From the NCBI GenBank assembly GCA_026168455.1, contig CM047426.1, positions 69,722,916 through 69,786,915 of the forward strand: 64,000 nt of DNA. Reading direction: 5' to 3'. A program made the position numbers and the translations under genes. Positions 33,264 to 45,021 of the stretch are shown piece after piece. The notes below the pieces were generated by a model. The model was not told where the DNA came from and made no database searches. It was given only the letters and a program-made list of their open reading frames with translations. Numbering within the stretch: the first letter of the stretch is position 1; each line of letters starts with the position of its first letter. Source of the DNA: Theocolax elegans (taxonomy: Eukaryota; Arthropoda; Insecta; Hymenoptera; Cerocephalidae).

Positions 33264-35824
33264 CACTGAGAAAAAACTGCATAGCAATATTTACTAAAAA
33301 ATTTAGTAAAGTACAATATAAGTAATACAACCTGATTATTTTATTGATTTCACTATACTATAGCTGAATTACTTATAAACGTATACTTAAATCAACCAAC
33401 TTTTTTTGAACAATGGGTCCAGTTAATTTATTGATATTCGACTGTATTTTTTACTATAATTCGCTTAGTTAAATTTACTATTTAGAAATACTTAATACAA
33501 CCCTAATTTCTTAAAAATATTTACAATTAAAATTTTGTTACTTTTACAATATATTATTGCAGTGTCATTATTACACAATGCAATATTGTTAAATATACAA
33601 TATTTTTTAAGTATGTTTAAATAAAATTTTTTATTGATACTAATTAATATGTGGTACAATGAACTATATATTAAAAGAGAATTTACGGATTCAATGGTAA
33701 ATATAGGTACTATTTCTACAAATATTATTACCTATGTATACAATAACTGAATTCCTTTATACGTATTTTGAAATAAGTTCGTCAGTGTAGTGTTTGTCGT
33801 CGAAGGACATGGACGTAGAGGACTTACTTACACGGAGAAAAAAATATTAATGGTTACTAGAAAATTAGTAATGGTTAATAGATTTTATATTAAATTCAAT
33901 ATATCGGATACACTTTTGACTGATTAGGTATAAGATTTTGTACTGAGTACTAAAAAGTTGCGTAATCTTTTAAAAATTATTTGGTCTCCAATCGACTGTG
34001 ACAGAGTATAAGATATTTTATACTCAGTCGAAAGATAACCTTATAGTTTTTTATTTAATATATCTCCAGTACGTTAAAATAATAGAAAAAAATCAACAAA
34101 CAAATAAATAGCTAAGAAAGAGTATTGAATTAGTATCATGTACATTATTTTTATTAGTAAATAGTAAAACCGAGTAAAACCCGTACTTATGCACGAGTAA
34201 TCATATAGGTAAGTACGTATGTATTGCAAGTGTGACTACGCATCTGACTATGAGTTTTGACTAATTAATAAACAAAAAGATACAACGATTACCAACAAAC
34301 AGTCAGATCCTAACAACCTAAGTTTATTTTTATATTTGTATACATACATATTTGGCTATATCGCGCGTAAGTGCGATTCCCGGTAAACATAACCTAGCTA
34401 ACCCGCGATTCACGTTGCATTTAAACCACCTATTTTTTTAACCATTATTGCACGTCATACGTCATCATATCGTCAAGAATATTATATATATGGGCTATTT
34501 CACGTCAAGTGGTACGATGAAAATTTTAAATCGCTCCAAAATTTGAAAACAGGCTGGAAATATCTTTCAGAAGATAGACAAAATTTTTTAAGTGTTAAAA
34601 ATAATTTGCCTAAGAGTTATTCCACCATAAAAAATGGAAATTTTTCAATTTTTTAGAAAAATTTCTATTTTCAAAGCCATTTATCTCAAAATCTATTGAT
34701 TTTTTTGAAAAAACATTACAAACAACTTTTGTTCAAAATAATCTTTAGAACTTATCTACCTGGGTTACAATTCTTAATTTTAAAATCTCAAAGAGATAGA
34801 ACGCCCGGAAATATTGAATATCAAAAAAAGGCGACCACGCCACAATCGATTTTGATCTAACACCGCACAAAAGATCACATTTTTTGAGAGCTTTCGAATA
34901 GCGGTGGTTAGATTAAAATACATGAAAATTAGTGATTTTATGAGGTTTATGGGGTATAACTTACACCAGCGGTCTTGGCGAATAATCTAACCACCGCCAT
35001 TCGACAGCTCTCGAAAAATGTGATCTTTTGAGCGGTGTTAGATCAAAATCGATTGTGGCGTGGTCGCCTTTTTTTGATATTCAATATTTCCGGGCGTTCT
35101 ATCTCTTCGAGATTTTAAAATTAAGAATTGTAACCCAGGTAAATAAGTTCTAAAGATTATTTTGAACAAAAGTTGTTTGTAATGTTTTTTCAAAAAAATC
35201 AATAGATTTTGAGATAAATGGCTTTGAAAATAGAAATTTTTCCAAAAAATTGAAAAATTTCCATTTTTTATGGTGGAATAACTCTCAGGCAAATTATTTT
35301 TAACACTTAAAAAATTTTTTCTATCTTCTGAAAGATATTTCCAGCCTGTTTTCAAATTTTGGAGCGATTTAAAATTTTCATCGTACCACTTGACGTGAAA
35401 TAGCCCATATATATAAGTGTAAAAATAAATCTATGTACATTTTATAAACTTATATGTATAACTTGTTTTATAAAAAAAAATAAATTTTTAAAAACAAAAT
35501 TTTAACTATCTTTTCATTTCGCACAACCGTATCTTAAAGTCTAACTTATTATAAATTATAGTAAAACTAAAAATTATGATGCATTTGTAATATTATTTTT
35601 CTATAAATTTCTATTATAATTTATAGTAGTGTTTAATAAAAATATAATATAGTCATTTTTAATAAATAAATATTTTTAAATATATAGTTAAATTACAATT
35701 TCTTTTTTATAAATGGTACTTACAATTTTCAGAAATAGTTTTACCATAAAATATTGCAGTATAGTTATTGCACTATATTTTCTGGTAATTTTATAGTAAA
35801 ATTAACCTTTTTTTTCTCTCAGTG
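33264..35824. mobile_element. CACTGAGAAAA-ended transposon, copy 2, with nested insertions
   Basis: Starts CACTGAGAAAAAACTGCAT (33264) and ends CTCTCAGTG (35824). The two outer parts match copy 1 in inverted orientation. The centre is enlarged by PalA copy 3 (34492-35406) and by about 650 bp (33830-34490) that itself starts with CACGGAGAAAAAAA, perhaps another related end. PalA sits in a short TA run that corresponds to the uninterrupted ATATATATA at about 31644 in copy 1, an apparent empty site. Confidence 0.6.
34492..35406. mobile_element. PalA fold-back element, copy 3 (915 bp)
   Basis: Same ends as copies 1 and 2 and the same length as copy 1. The spacer runs in the opposite orientation (ATGAAAATTAGTGATTTTATG at about 34922). 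Arms are very similar to each other. It is flanked by short TA runs inside copy 2 of the CACTGAG-ended element. Confidence 0.8.
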
Positions 35825-37221
35825 CACTGAGCCATTTTGCTATTTTGTTATTAAAAGTTAATTTCAGGCTATAAAGAACAGTTGAAGATGTCGAGGGGTT
35901 AACCAGTCTTTAATTAGGTGCTACAGTGATTGCACTTTGAAATCGATTTTTTATGATTTCATATTAACTTCATTCAAAATCAATAAAATATTCTTTTTAA
36001 GTGATTTTTCGTGATCATCGATGATTTATTGATTGCGCATATGATCTCACTTAAAAATTGTTGGAAAAAGTATTTAAATATTATTTAGTATTTAAAAACT
36101 AATTAATCTTTCAAACTCGCAACGCTTAATATGCTGAGGAACACTTTTTAAAACAAATAATGATTTTATTAAAATATTCAGATTGTAAAACGTAATACAT
36201 TGGTATGTTCAGTTACTTTCAAAATGATTGTGAATTAAAATAAAGTAACCTTATACTACAAGAACAACTGAAAAAAATTAATGATGAAATTAATAAGTTA
36301 ATAATATCGAATTTTCATAAAATGAAAAAGAGCAGCTAGGTGTCTATTACAATAAAGTAATAAAGAAATTATTTAAAAGAAATTTTTTATTTTTTCGTAT
36401 ACATCCTTATCAAGAGTCAAATTGTCACTAATAACAGTTGAAGGTGATACTGTTTGAACATATTGTTTAATATTAATGTAGCCACGTACATTTATTTCTA
36501 CCGGTACTAAAACGTTGTTTTTTTTAAATTATACCAATGACATAACACACCTATATCTCTTGAATTATTACAAATCTTTGCAAAATCATTTGAGAATTCA
36601 GTCGCTTTCCAAGTGTTATCAGTTAAATAAGCAAAACATAATATTACTAATCCTAAATATTAGTTACATTTACTTTCTAACTTTTTAAATAAACAATAAT
36701 CGCCAATAAATATTTCTTCGCATTTTTTGGTATAATTAAAAATTGTTTATCTACTGATGTAAAGCACGGGAAGGATGACATTGTTTATTTAAAGAGAATA
36801 AAAAAAAGAAGTTTCCTTTTTATCAGTTTTGTGAAAGTTAATAAAAACTTTTTATAGAGTTTAAGCAAAATATATAAAAGTTTAATTAAAAAAAATACAA
36901 TGTATGGTATGGTAAAAAATACTTGTCATTTATTCCGCTTTGATTTTAGTACTTTCTATTGCAGAAACTCTTAATGGAGTTTAAGCAAAATATAAGTAGA
37001 AATAGGATGGGAGTAATAATTAAAGATTTCTTTATCAGATAATATTTTTGAATGTGTGATTGAAAACCATACTTGCGAATGTTGACACCTTCGTAGAAGG
37101 TGTTTTATATAAAGTACTGTCTAGAGGCACAAATTCAACGTGTTTATAATACAGACCTAACACAAAGTATTTTTCATCCTGTTCCCACTGTTTTTTTATA
37201 CCGCTATGGTTCAGCTGCATT
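35825..37221. other. Spacer with repeat fragments, no intact gene
   Basis: 35835-35905 matches, inverted, part of 46165-46285 (a GGTTAACCCCTC...CTTTATAGCCTGAAATT repeat). 36915-36968 carries TACTTGTC...TTTGATTTTAGTACTTTCTA, and 37070-37115 carries CATACTTGCGAATGTTGACA, followed by an ACCTTCGTAGAAGGT hairpin. Both families recur at 40.3-42.0 kb. Minus-strand translation of 36450-36760 gives short protein-like pieces (e.g. VPVEINVRGYINIKQYVQ) but no family I can name. Confidence 0.45.
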
Positions 37222-38326
37222 TACGCACTTACCCTGGAGTGGTAGAAAAATATCTCTACTTATTTCGGTATCCATCTAATAATTCCCTGTAAGCTGCTAA
37301 AAATACAAATATTATTATACAATTGTAAAAAATTAATTTTTAAACATTTCCAATGCTGGATTTTTAGTTTTACAACCCTTACAAGAATTATAATACTAAT
37401 CTGAATTACTATAAAAGTATCAACATTATTATTATTATTATTCTGCCATACATTGTTTGAATTTCACAAACTTGTCACTGTCACATAATCATATTACTCA
37501 TTATAATCTCAGATCCGATTTATTTCTATATTTTTTGTATTAAATACGGATATTCAGTTATTGTAATAATAATGTTAATATATATATAGTAATCCTACAG
37601 ATTAGTATCATAATTCTTAAAGTGGTTGTAAAATTGAAAATCCAGCATTATAAATGTTTAAAAATTAATTTTTTATAATTGTATAATAATATTTGTATTT
37701 TTAGCAGCTTACAGGAGATTAGATGGATACTGAAACAAGTGGAGATACTTTTCTACCACTCCAGGATATTTGCATAAATTTTTTTGCAATGATCATCTAA
37801 TAGATTCATCGTTATAAGACAACAAATATACATTTCTATTAATATTTCGGGCACTTTTCCCAGATATCTTGACCATAAGTGATCTTAATGATTTAGACCC
37901 TCTCTGGAAATTTATAGGCAGTTTCTGACTATAAAAAGACATCTTTTAGACAGCATTAGGTTTCCAGAGTCCGGAGCAGAATTGCTGATTTTCACTATTT
38001 AAGGTTTAAATGGCTAACAACAGTGTGACAGCATACATTTATGACTTTAAAAGTATTTTTAATGAAAAATTTAGAAAATTTAAAAAAAAAAATCATATTT
38101 ATGTTTTTAGTGAAAAATGCACCCCCTCGGAGCTACAAATTCATGAAAATTGGCATATAATGCAAAAAAGTGCTAAAATTCCAACTTACACTCTCTGTAA
38201 CATAAAATAATGGTCCCGAAAAATCTGAAAAAATTCAGGAGAACTATACTGGATACCTCTAAAACATATTCCCACAGTTATAGCAATATTCATTTTTTTC
38301 ATCTTCGATGTCACAGAGAGCCACCC
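37222..38326. mobile_element. PalB fold-back element, copy 3, left arm truncated
   Basis: Begins at the equivalent of the inner part of the left arm (ACTTACCCTGGAGTGGTAGA) and runs to the intact right terminus CCACCC at 38326. About 545 bp of the left arm is missing. Its right arm keeps the short frame 38010-38210 seen in other copies. A TA run (38327-38342) follows. Confidence 0.75.
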
Positions 38327-38345
38327 ATATATATATATATATAGC

Positions 38346-40292
38346 CTGCATACTTGCGTGCAGGCGCTATCGCGCCTTTTGATTACACTTGGCTTACACT
38401 TCACTTTACTTAATTTCACTAGTTCAGAATCTTTTACACGCTGAAGTCTGTCACTGCTCAAACTTACATTATTTTTATTTAACAGCCAACAAATGGAGGA
38501 TTTTCTTACAATTAAATTTTTACCCGCAGAATCTTTAATGCATATAAAAGGACTATTTGGATTCAGTTCTTCTTTTTATCATAAGTTTTCAAGTCTAAAG
38601 TATTTTACACGTTACATAAAATATTTAAATCCTCTAATAGGTTAACTTTTGAATTTTCATTCAAATCACAAATTTCATTTTCCAAATCTACATGAAGATT
38701 TTCAAGAGCTGAATCATTTTCTAATTTAACCTTAGAATCATCCTTATTAAATTTTTACATTCTATCAAAATATTTTCGGATATCTTTAATATAATATTAT
38801 TAGATTCCTCCTTTTTCATTTTCATTCTTAGCGCTTTTGTTTCGGAAAATGCATTCTGTTGAGCTCTCATCAATATTTCATTAATTTGAAAAATACTTAG
38901 AGATTCAGAAACCTTAGTTGGATCAGTTTTTAACTTTTTTTCATTACGCGGAAAGCGAAAATTCGTATCGTGGCAATCGTTATTTATATTAATAATTTGA
39001 TTTTGTAACTGAATTTTCGGAACTTTATTCGGAACCTCTAAAATACTAAAATTTACTATGGTCGTAAAGCCAAGGTAGGAAATAGTCAAAATTTAAATCA
39101 TAATTTTTTGCTTTACTTTTAGTGATTAAATTTTGAAGTTTGCAAATAGATATTATTAATCCGTGAGCATTCAATTATATACAAAGATAAGTGTTGAGTG
39201 TTAAAAAATTTTCAGTAACAGAATATTGAGGAATATTGTTTATCCACGATCTCCAATATCGCAAAAAGAATACACAAAACCAAACGTTATAAATTCTTTT
39301 TGAAGGTGTTATGTTTTTGCACAAAAAGTATAAATCAATAATTTTTAAGTATGCAATAATTGCTCTACAATTAGGTATATATTTTTGTAAAAGATATGTA
39401 ACGCGCGAATTAGATATTTTTTCAACCGATAAAAAATTCATTTTGTTTTTGACTGAAATGTCTTTTTGACACAAATTGTGTTTATCTTTGGATACTGAAG
39501 CTATAAGCCTTTGCAAATGACTTTGAGAAACTATATAATCTCCTATAGGCAGTATTATTGATGGTTTAGGAAATCAATTTCGCAACTTAGTTCCAATATG
39601 AACATGATCTTATAAAAAAATAATATTTGCATCTAATTGGCATTAAAATTAATTATACTAGGAGTTTCTATCTCATGACATAATTTTGATTCTAAACGCA
39701 TTACTTTTAACAATCTTGGGTCGCCATCTGACGATATACCTAAAACTAGAATCTCTTCATTTTCTAATTCTTTTCTATTATTAGATCCAAAAATACATAG
39801 GCAAAAAGATGGACTATTTTCTTTAAGGGGTTGTGCTATTATAGTATAAGCTAGAGTAGGCCTTTCTTTATTATTAAAAAAAAGTACTATTAGTTTTAAC
39901 AAAGTAGCTTTATAAGAATTTTTTAAGGGCACTCCATTTTCATCCATTGGTAAAACAATCTCTACGATTTGATTCGTTTTAAAATCATATTGTATTTTTT
40001 CAGTTATTCTGGTGGCATCTTCGCTCAACCAAACTACTAACGGCAAATTATTTAATAATAAATATTCTTTTAAGGCTTGCGCCCTGCATTCACCTTCAAT
40101 AATGGTACACGAAGATGTGATTATATAACGGCTAATACTACTCAATGTCAGTAAAGGCAAATATGCGTACAAAGTTTCGTAGTGCATTCGACCTCCTATA
40201 GTAAATAAATATGCAGCAAAAAGTTTAAACGATTCACCATATACGAAACTTTGCTTTTTTTTACTAGTATTATAAAAAAGTACTGAAATCAA
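38346..40292 (-). pseudogene. DNA transposase-like gene, C-terminal two-thirds, decayed
   Basis: Open pieces at 40292-39633, 39516-39175, 39089-38721 and 38461-38346 read in order as one protein. Landmarks are KKKQSFVYGESFKLFAAYLF, VWLSEDATRITEKIQYD, SSDGDPRLLKVM, DHVHIGTKLRN (just before the second piece), LNAHGLI, TIVNFSILE, FRFPRN and SSDRLQRV. I recognise this combination from large uncharacterised transposase-like proteins of insects and cnidarians with a DDE-type catalytic domain. P-element-like is possible, but I am not sure of the superfamily. Decay includes nonsense changes (CAA to TAA and CGA to TGA flanking DHVHIGTKLRN), a stop before LNAHGLI, and small deletions. The left end lies against a CATACTTGCGTGCAGGCGC segment next to a TA array. 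The N-terminal part appears to lie at 45022-46087. Confidence 0.6.
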
Positions 40293-41780
40293 AATGAAAT
40301 TGACAAGTATTTTTATAAATATTTATTACTATAAAACTTTACGTTTAATGTTGTAAAACACCTTCAAGAAGGTGTACATTTTGGCAAGTATGGGTTCGGT
40401 CCGATCACAATTTTCCAATATTTTTATTTTAACTAAACCTATATTACATAATAACTTATTTATCAATAGAATAATACTAATGAAGTTATTACATTAGAAA
40501 GTACTGAAATCAAAATGCAATTGTCAAGTATGGTGTATATTTTAATCACACTTTTAAAATTGTTGTACATAATTCGTAGAAAGTTTCCGCAATAGAAAGT
40601 ACTGAAATCAAAATGGGATCGGCAAGTATTGCTTTTCAAAAATAAATATATTTTTCGAACTGAATGTACTAATATTTTCTGAAAAATTCTATCTTACTCA
40701 TTTATTTTTTTTTTAGTTACAGCAGAAAATACACAATTTTATAATAATATTCATTTGTGCAAAATTAATTTATGGAAAAGTAATAAAACAGAAATTTTTC
40801 TCATTTTTATTCTTTTTAAATGAAATAATATTCGCACCACCGTTGGGTGTATCACGAGGTAATTTTGAATATTCTCTTACTAACTTAAGAAAGTAGATTA
40901 ACGATTAAAAAAATGTTAAAATAAAGATTTCTAATGTTTTAAACTATAAAACGAATTTTCTATTTGGAATGGATCGTATCTATTCATTTTTTTTACTATA
41001 TAATAATTATGAAGTGCTTGTACTCGGTTTGACAAATTAATATTATCTGCAGTAATGATATATATAGGGCTTATGAGAGTCACTAAAAATCATTTAGATA
41101 TGTTGTACCTATTAACTTACCTTAAAATATTTATAATAACTTGATATGTGCATATATAATATATTATGCATTGCTAATTATAACTTATTAAAAGTAATAA
41201 GGCAAACCAACGCGTGGTGCAAGTATTATTTCATTTATAAGAATAAAAATGAGAAAAATTTCTGTTTTATTACTTTTCCATAAATTAATTTTGCACAAAT
41301 GAATATTATTATAAAATTGTGTATTTTCTGCTGTAACTAAAAAAAAAATAAATGAGTAAGATAGAATTTTTCAGAAAATATTAGTACATTCAGTTCGAAA
41401 AATATATTTATTTTTGAAAAGCAATACTTGCCGATCCCATTTTGATTTCAGTACTTTCTATTGCGGAAACTTTCTACGAATTATGTACAACAATTTTAAA
41501 AGTGTGATTAAAATATACACCGTACTTGACAATTGCATTTTGATTTCAGTACTTTCTAATGTAATAACTTCATTAGTATTATTCTATTGATAAATAAGTT
41601 ATTATGTAATATAGGTTTAGTTAAAATAAAAATATTGGAAAATTGTGATCGGACCGAACCCATACTTGCCAAAATGTACACCTTCTTGAAGGTGTTTTAC
41701 AACATTAAACGTAAAGTTTTATAGTAATAAATATTTATAAAAATACTTGTCAATTTCATTTTGATTTCAGTACTTTCTAT
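40283..41780. repeat. Near-perfect inverted repeat, ~560-bp arms, ~360-bp spacer
   Basis: The left arm (about 40283-40847) and right arm (about 41212-41775) are reverse complements with only a few mismatches. Each arm carries three copies of an AGTACTGAAATCAAAATG...CAAGTAT motif and one ACACCTTCAAGAAGGTGT hairpin. The spacer has GCACCACCGTTGG on the left against CCAACGCGTGGTGC on the right. No coding capacity. It may be a palindromic transposon or a nested MITE pair. Confidence 0.8.
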
Positions 41781-42560
41781 TGCAGAAACTATTTAGGAAT
41801 TATGTACGTAGTTAATTTCTTAATAAAAAAATTTTGTTTTTATTGTAGTGCAACAAAATTTGCTTAAAAATTAGAAATGTTTAACTATTATATTTACATA
41901 GCAATTTTAAAAGTGTGATTAAAATATACTCCATACTTGACAATTATTGCATTTTGATTTTTTAAACTGTAGAAACCATACTTGCGAATGTTGACACCTT
42001 CGTGGAAGGTGTTTTATAAATTACTATTTAGAGACACAAATTGAACATTAAACATGTAATAATAACAAATAAATAATTTATTGAAAGTGAAACCCTAATA
42101 TTAAGGACATCAAAAAGTAGTTTCTGCTCTTGCCTTCAGAGATGAAGTGCTTCCGACAAGTTAAAAACAAAATAGACTGTGCATTATTAGTTCATTGAAG
42201 AATGTTGATGAACAATTTTAGTATAATATATTTGTTAAGAAAGTGTAAAGACATTAAAAAATATAATTTATTATTTCTAATAAGAAACATTTTGTAAATA
42301 AATATCCTTATTTCCTTTCTTAGAAGTTAATAAATAATTGTTTATTCAATTATTTTGGATGAAAAATATTACAATGTTATTATGAATAAAATTATTGTTT
42401 ATTCAATTATTTTGGATGAAAAATATTAGAATGTTATTGTATATTGTACAAAAATAATGTGCGTGTTTAATTATTGGATGCACATTCCATCATATACTTA
42501 ATATATTGGTGTTTTGCAACCATAATTAAATAATATTAACAATTTTAAATTTATACAATT
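41781..42560. other. AT-rich spacer with further TACTTG repeats
   Basis: 41935-42010 repeats CATACTTGCGAATGTTGACA plus the ACCTTCGTGGAAGGT hairpin seen at 37070. An AATTATTTTGGATGAAAAAT segment occurs twice (about 42347 and 42405). The right part may be the 3' UTR of the minus-strand gene that follows. Confidence 0.5.
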
Positions 42561-42563
42561 TTT

Positions 42564-44150
42564 TTAATTACGAGAAAGTCTTAGGTTTCTGGTACTACTA
42601 CTACTGCTATTATGATTATTGGTATTTACAGATTCTCTTCTACTTATTTCACTGATGTCCAAATTATCATTTGTAGTTGGTTGAAATAATTTATTAGTTT
42701 GCACATGAAGTGGTGTACTTGTTATGATAGGTTGCTTGATTCGTTTGTTAATTATACTATGTGGTCTTCTAAAGGTATTTATTTTTGTTATTGATTTCCT
42801 TTTCATGTCAATAGTCTTATTTAAATTAACTAGCTTGCTAGCAAATTGCTGTTTTTGTGGTTTACCTTTTGAATTAACTTTATTAATTTTATCTGTTTTA
42901 TCCATTTCACTATTTGATTCTCCTTTGGATGTGTTGACTTGCTTTAATTGTTCTACCCTTTTTTTATTCACAATATGAATAGCAGCGCTTATTGCACTAT
43001 TATCACCAGTAACATTTTTTTCATTTGCATTCTTCTCTAATGTAAAGTTTAGTTTTGTTTGTCTTATTGTATCTTGAAGTTTTTTTTTCTTTTTCTTGTT
43101 AGTTTTCTGTGTTTGTTTAACATTCAATTTGTTTGAGAATTTCCTTGACTATACTGTTCAGTCGAGCCATCATTTTTACCTTGTGACTTTTTGTTAGTTT
43201 GTAATTTATTAACAGTTGTTTTTTTAATTTTAGTATATGAAAGCTTCTTCACCGCTTGTTTTGTTTGTTTCTTTTTTGGAGTGCTCATCTGGCTAATATC
43301 ATCATCTGAGCTTTCAAAATCTGATAAATCCTAAAAGAGAAGTAAATGAATAATGTTTTTTCAGTTTTAAAGTCTTTAGTTTAAAAATACTTACACTTAA
43401 ATTTAATATTGTATCATATTTTTCCAACTTCCATTCCATAGGTGCATTATCTTGTTCAATTATTTGAATAAATGCTTCTTTTAATGTTAAAGTTTTAAAA
43501 CATTCGAAAAAGATTCTAAATGCTGCTTCATATTAGTATTGTCAATATCATCAAAGCTATTTAAGTCAAATTTTACTTTAATAGGATTTTCTTTTGTTAA
43601 GTCATAAAATACATAAACAATTATGTTAAAGTAGATATTAGTTTCAAAATCTTTGCATTTCAGAAACGTTATAAAACAAAAGTATAAGAATAATGCACAT
43701 CCACAGAACAATTACAAACATCTTCCAAATAAGATTTCAAATCATAATATTGTTTTTTTCGTTTGTGATACGTGTCTAAGTGCAACTTAAGATTTCTTAC
43801 AAATATTGGAGTATTTACAATATTATCCAAAAAGGTGTTTCTTTAATTACTTGATGCAAATCTATGGCCAATGGAATATCCAAAACTCCAAATGTTCCCT
43901 TATTATTTTCATTAAAAAATTTGAACAGTATATGTTTTTATATGTTCGTCATCATCATATATTGCAAACTGAAAAATACATTCATCCTTATTAAACTTAA
44001 TGCAATGAATTCCATTATTACGTTTCTTAACATCTGAGTTTTGTTCGCTAGTTTTTATTTGTTTCATTTGTTCATTGTAATTAAGTTCCATTTCATTAAA
44101 TATTCTATCTCTCTTCGGACTTTTTCCTTTTTATCGTTTATTTACTCATC
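42564..44150 (-). CDS. Intron-containing unknown gene, possibly cellular, frame broken at homopolymers
   Basis: Minus-strand reading gives one continuous protein if single-base changes at short T or A runs are allowed. It starts near 44140-44100 (MELNYNEQMKQIK, a possible internal start). It continues through ECIFQFAIYDDDEHIKTYTV, GTFGVLDIPLAIDLHQVI, FVRNLKLHLDTYHKRKKQYY and NIYFNIIVYVFYDLTKENPI to TLKEAFIQIIEQDNAPMEWK. A clean GT-AG intron of 64 bp (43331-43394; donor GTAAGT, acceptor TTTTAG) joins in frame to DLSDFESSDDDISQMSTPKK. A long Lys/Asn/Ser-rich tail ends at 42564. Frame changes fall at runs such as T6 near 43920 and T5 near 43840 and 43508. I do not recognise the family. A two-lobed alpha/beta region followed by a disordered basic tail weakly recalls tandem-RWD kinetochore proteins, a guess only. 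The upstream 44160-44350 region is less AT-rich and could be its promoter. Confidence 0.5.
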
Positions 44151-44360
44151 TTATTAGTGAGATGCTATTTTTCTTTACACAGAAATACTTGTTTTATCTG
44201 TAACACTTTTTGCACGCTGTAATGTACACGCAGGTTGACGTTTGACTTGATTATCTCTCACTTCACTCTATCTCTCTTTCTCTCCCGTGTAAGTAAATCT
44301 GATCCCCTGCATCTATGTGTTAGGTTAGGTGACATTTTTGATGAAGATACGGGAATGTCA

Positions 44361-44365
<5 letters not shown>

Positions 44366-44405
<40 letters not shown>

Positions 44406-45021
44406 AAAGGCCCCCCGATTAATTTTAGATTTGAAAATTTAAAATAACAGTTAAATTTAAGAGTTAAATTAGCTGTCTATATAAAATATAAATATATAGT
44501 GTTGGAGAACACGAAGAAACAGAAAAATTTTCCTCTTATTCCGAAAGTAAAAAATTTCGACCGGTAGGCGGCGCTGCTTCAACATCTCTATATAGTCTCT
44601 AGTCTCTCATCGCCTATTATTTATTATGAGTATATCTATATATATAATGTTGGAGAACACGAAGAAAAAGAAAAATTTTTCTCTCATTCCGAAAGTAAAG
44701 AATTCGACATCCGAAATCTTGATATCGTTTTATTGTAAAAATGCGATAATGAATGAATCCAACATTTTGTCGAAACTATAAAATATGACTAAGAATTATT
44801 GGGGGTTAATTTCAAAGGTTTACTCTGGGACTTCCACCAACCATAGTGGACGAAGAGTAAAAACCTTGCTTAATAAAGCATATTGGTTCGCAAAGCCCGA
44901 TAAATTTTATTTTGAAATAACCTGTAGCGAACGTTTAATTTTTTGTTTTTTCTTAATTATTGGGGGTTAATGTTGATACGTATAAAAAAAGATGTACATT
45001 AAAAAATTAAGAAAGTAAAAA
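44366..45021. repeat. TA array and a ~50-bp direct repeat pair
   Basis: A TA array occupies about 44366-44403. GTTGGAGAACACGAAGAAA, followed by a TTTTTC(C)TCT(C/T)ATTCCGAAAGTAAA segment, occurs at about 44502 and 44648. A 61-codon open frame at 44785-44970 has no recognised domain. Confidence 0.55.

Noticed and set aside
40293..45021. Polinton/Maverick or viral insertion
   Set aside because: No DNA polymerase B, retroviral-type integrase, packaging ATPase or capsid motif seen in the interval.
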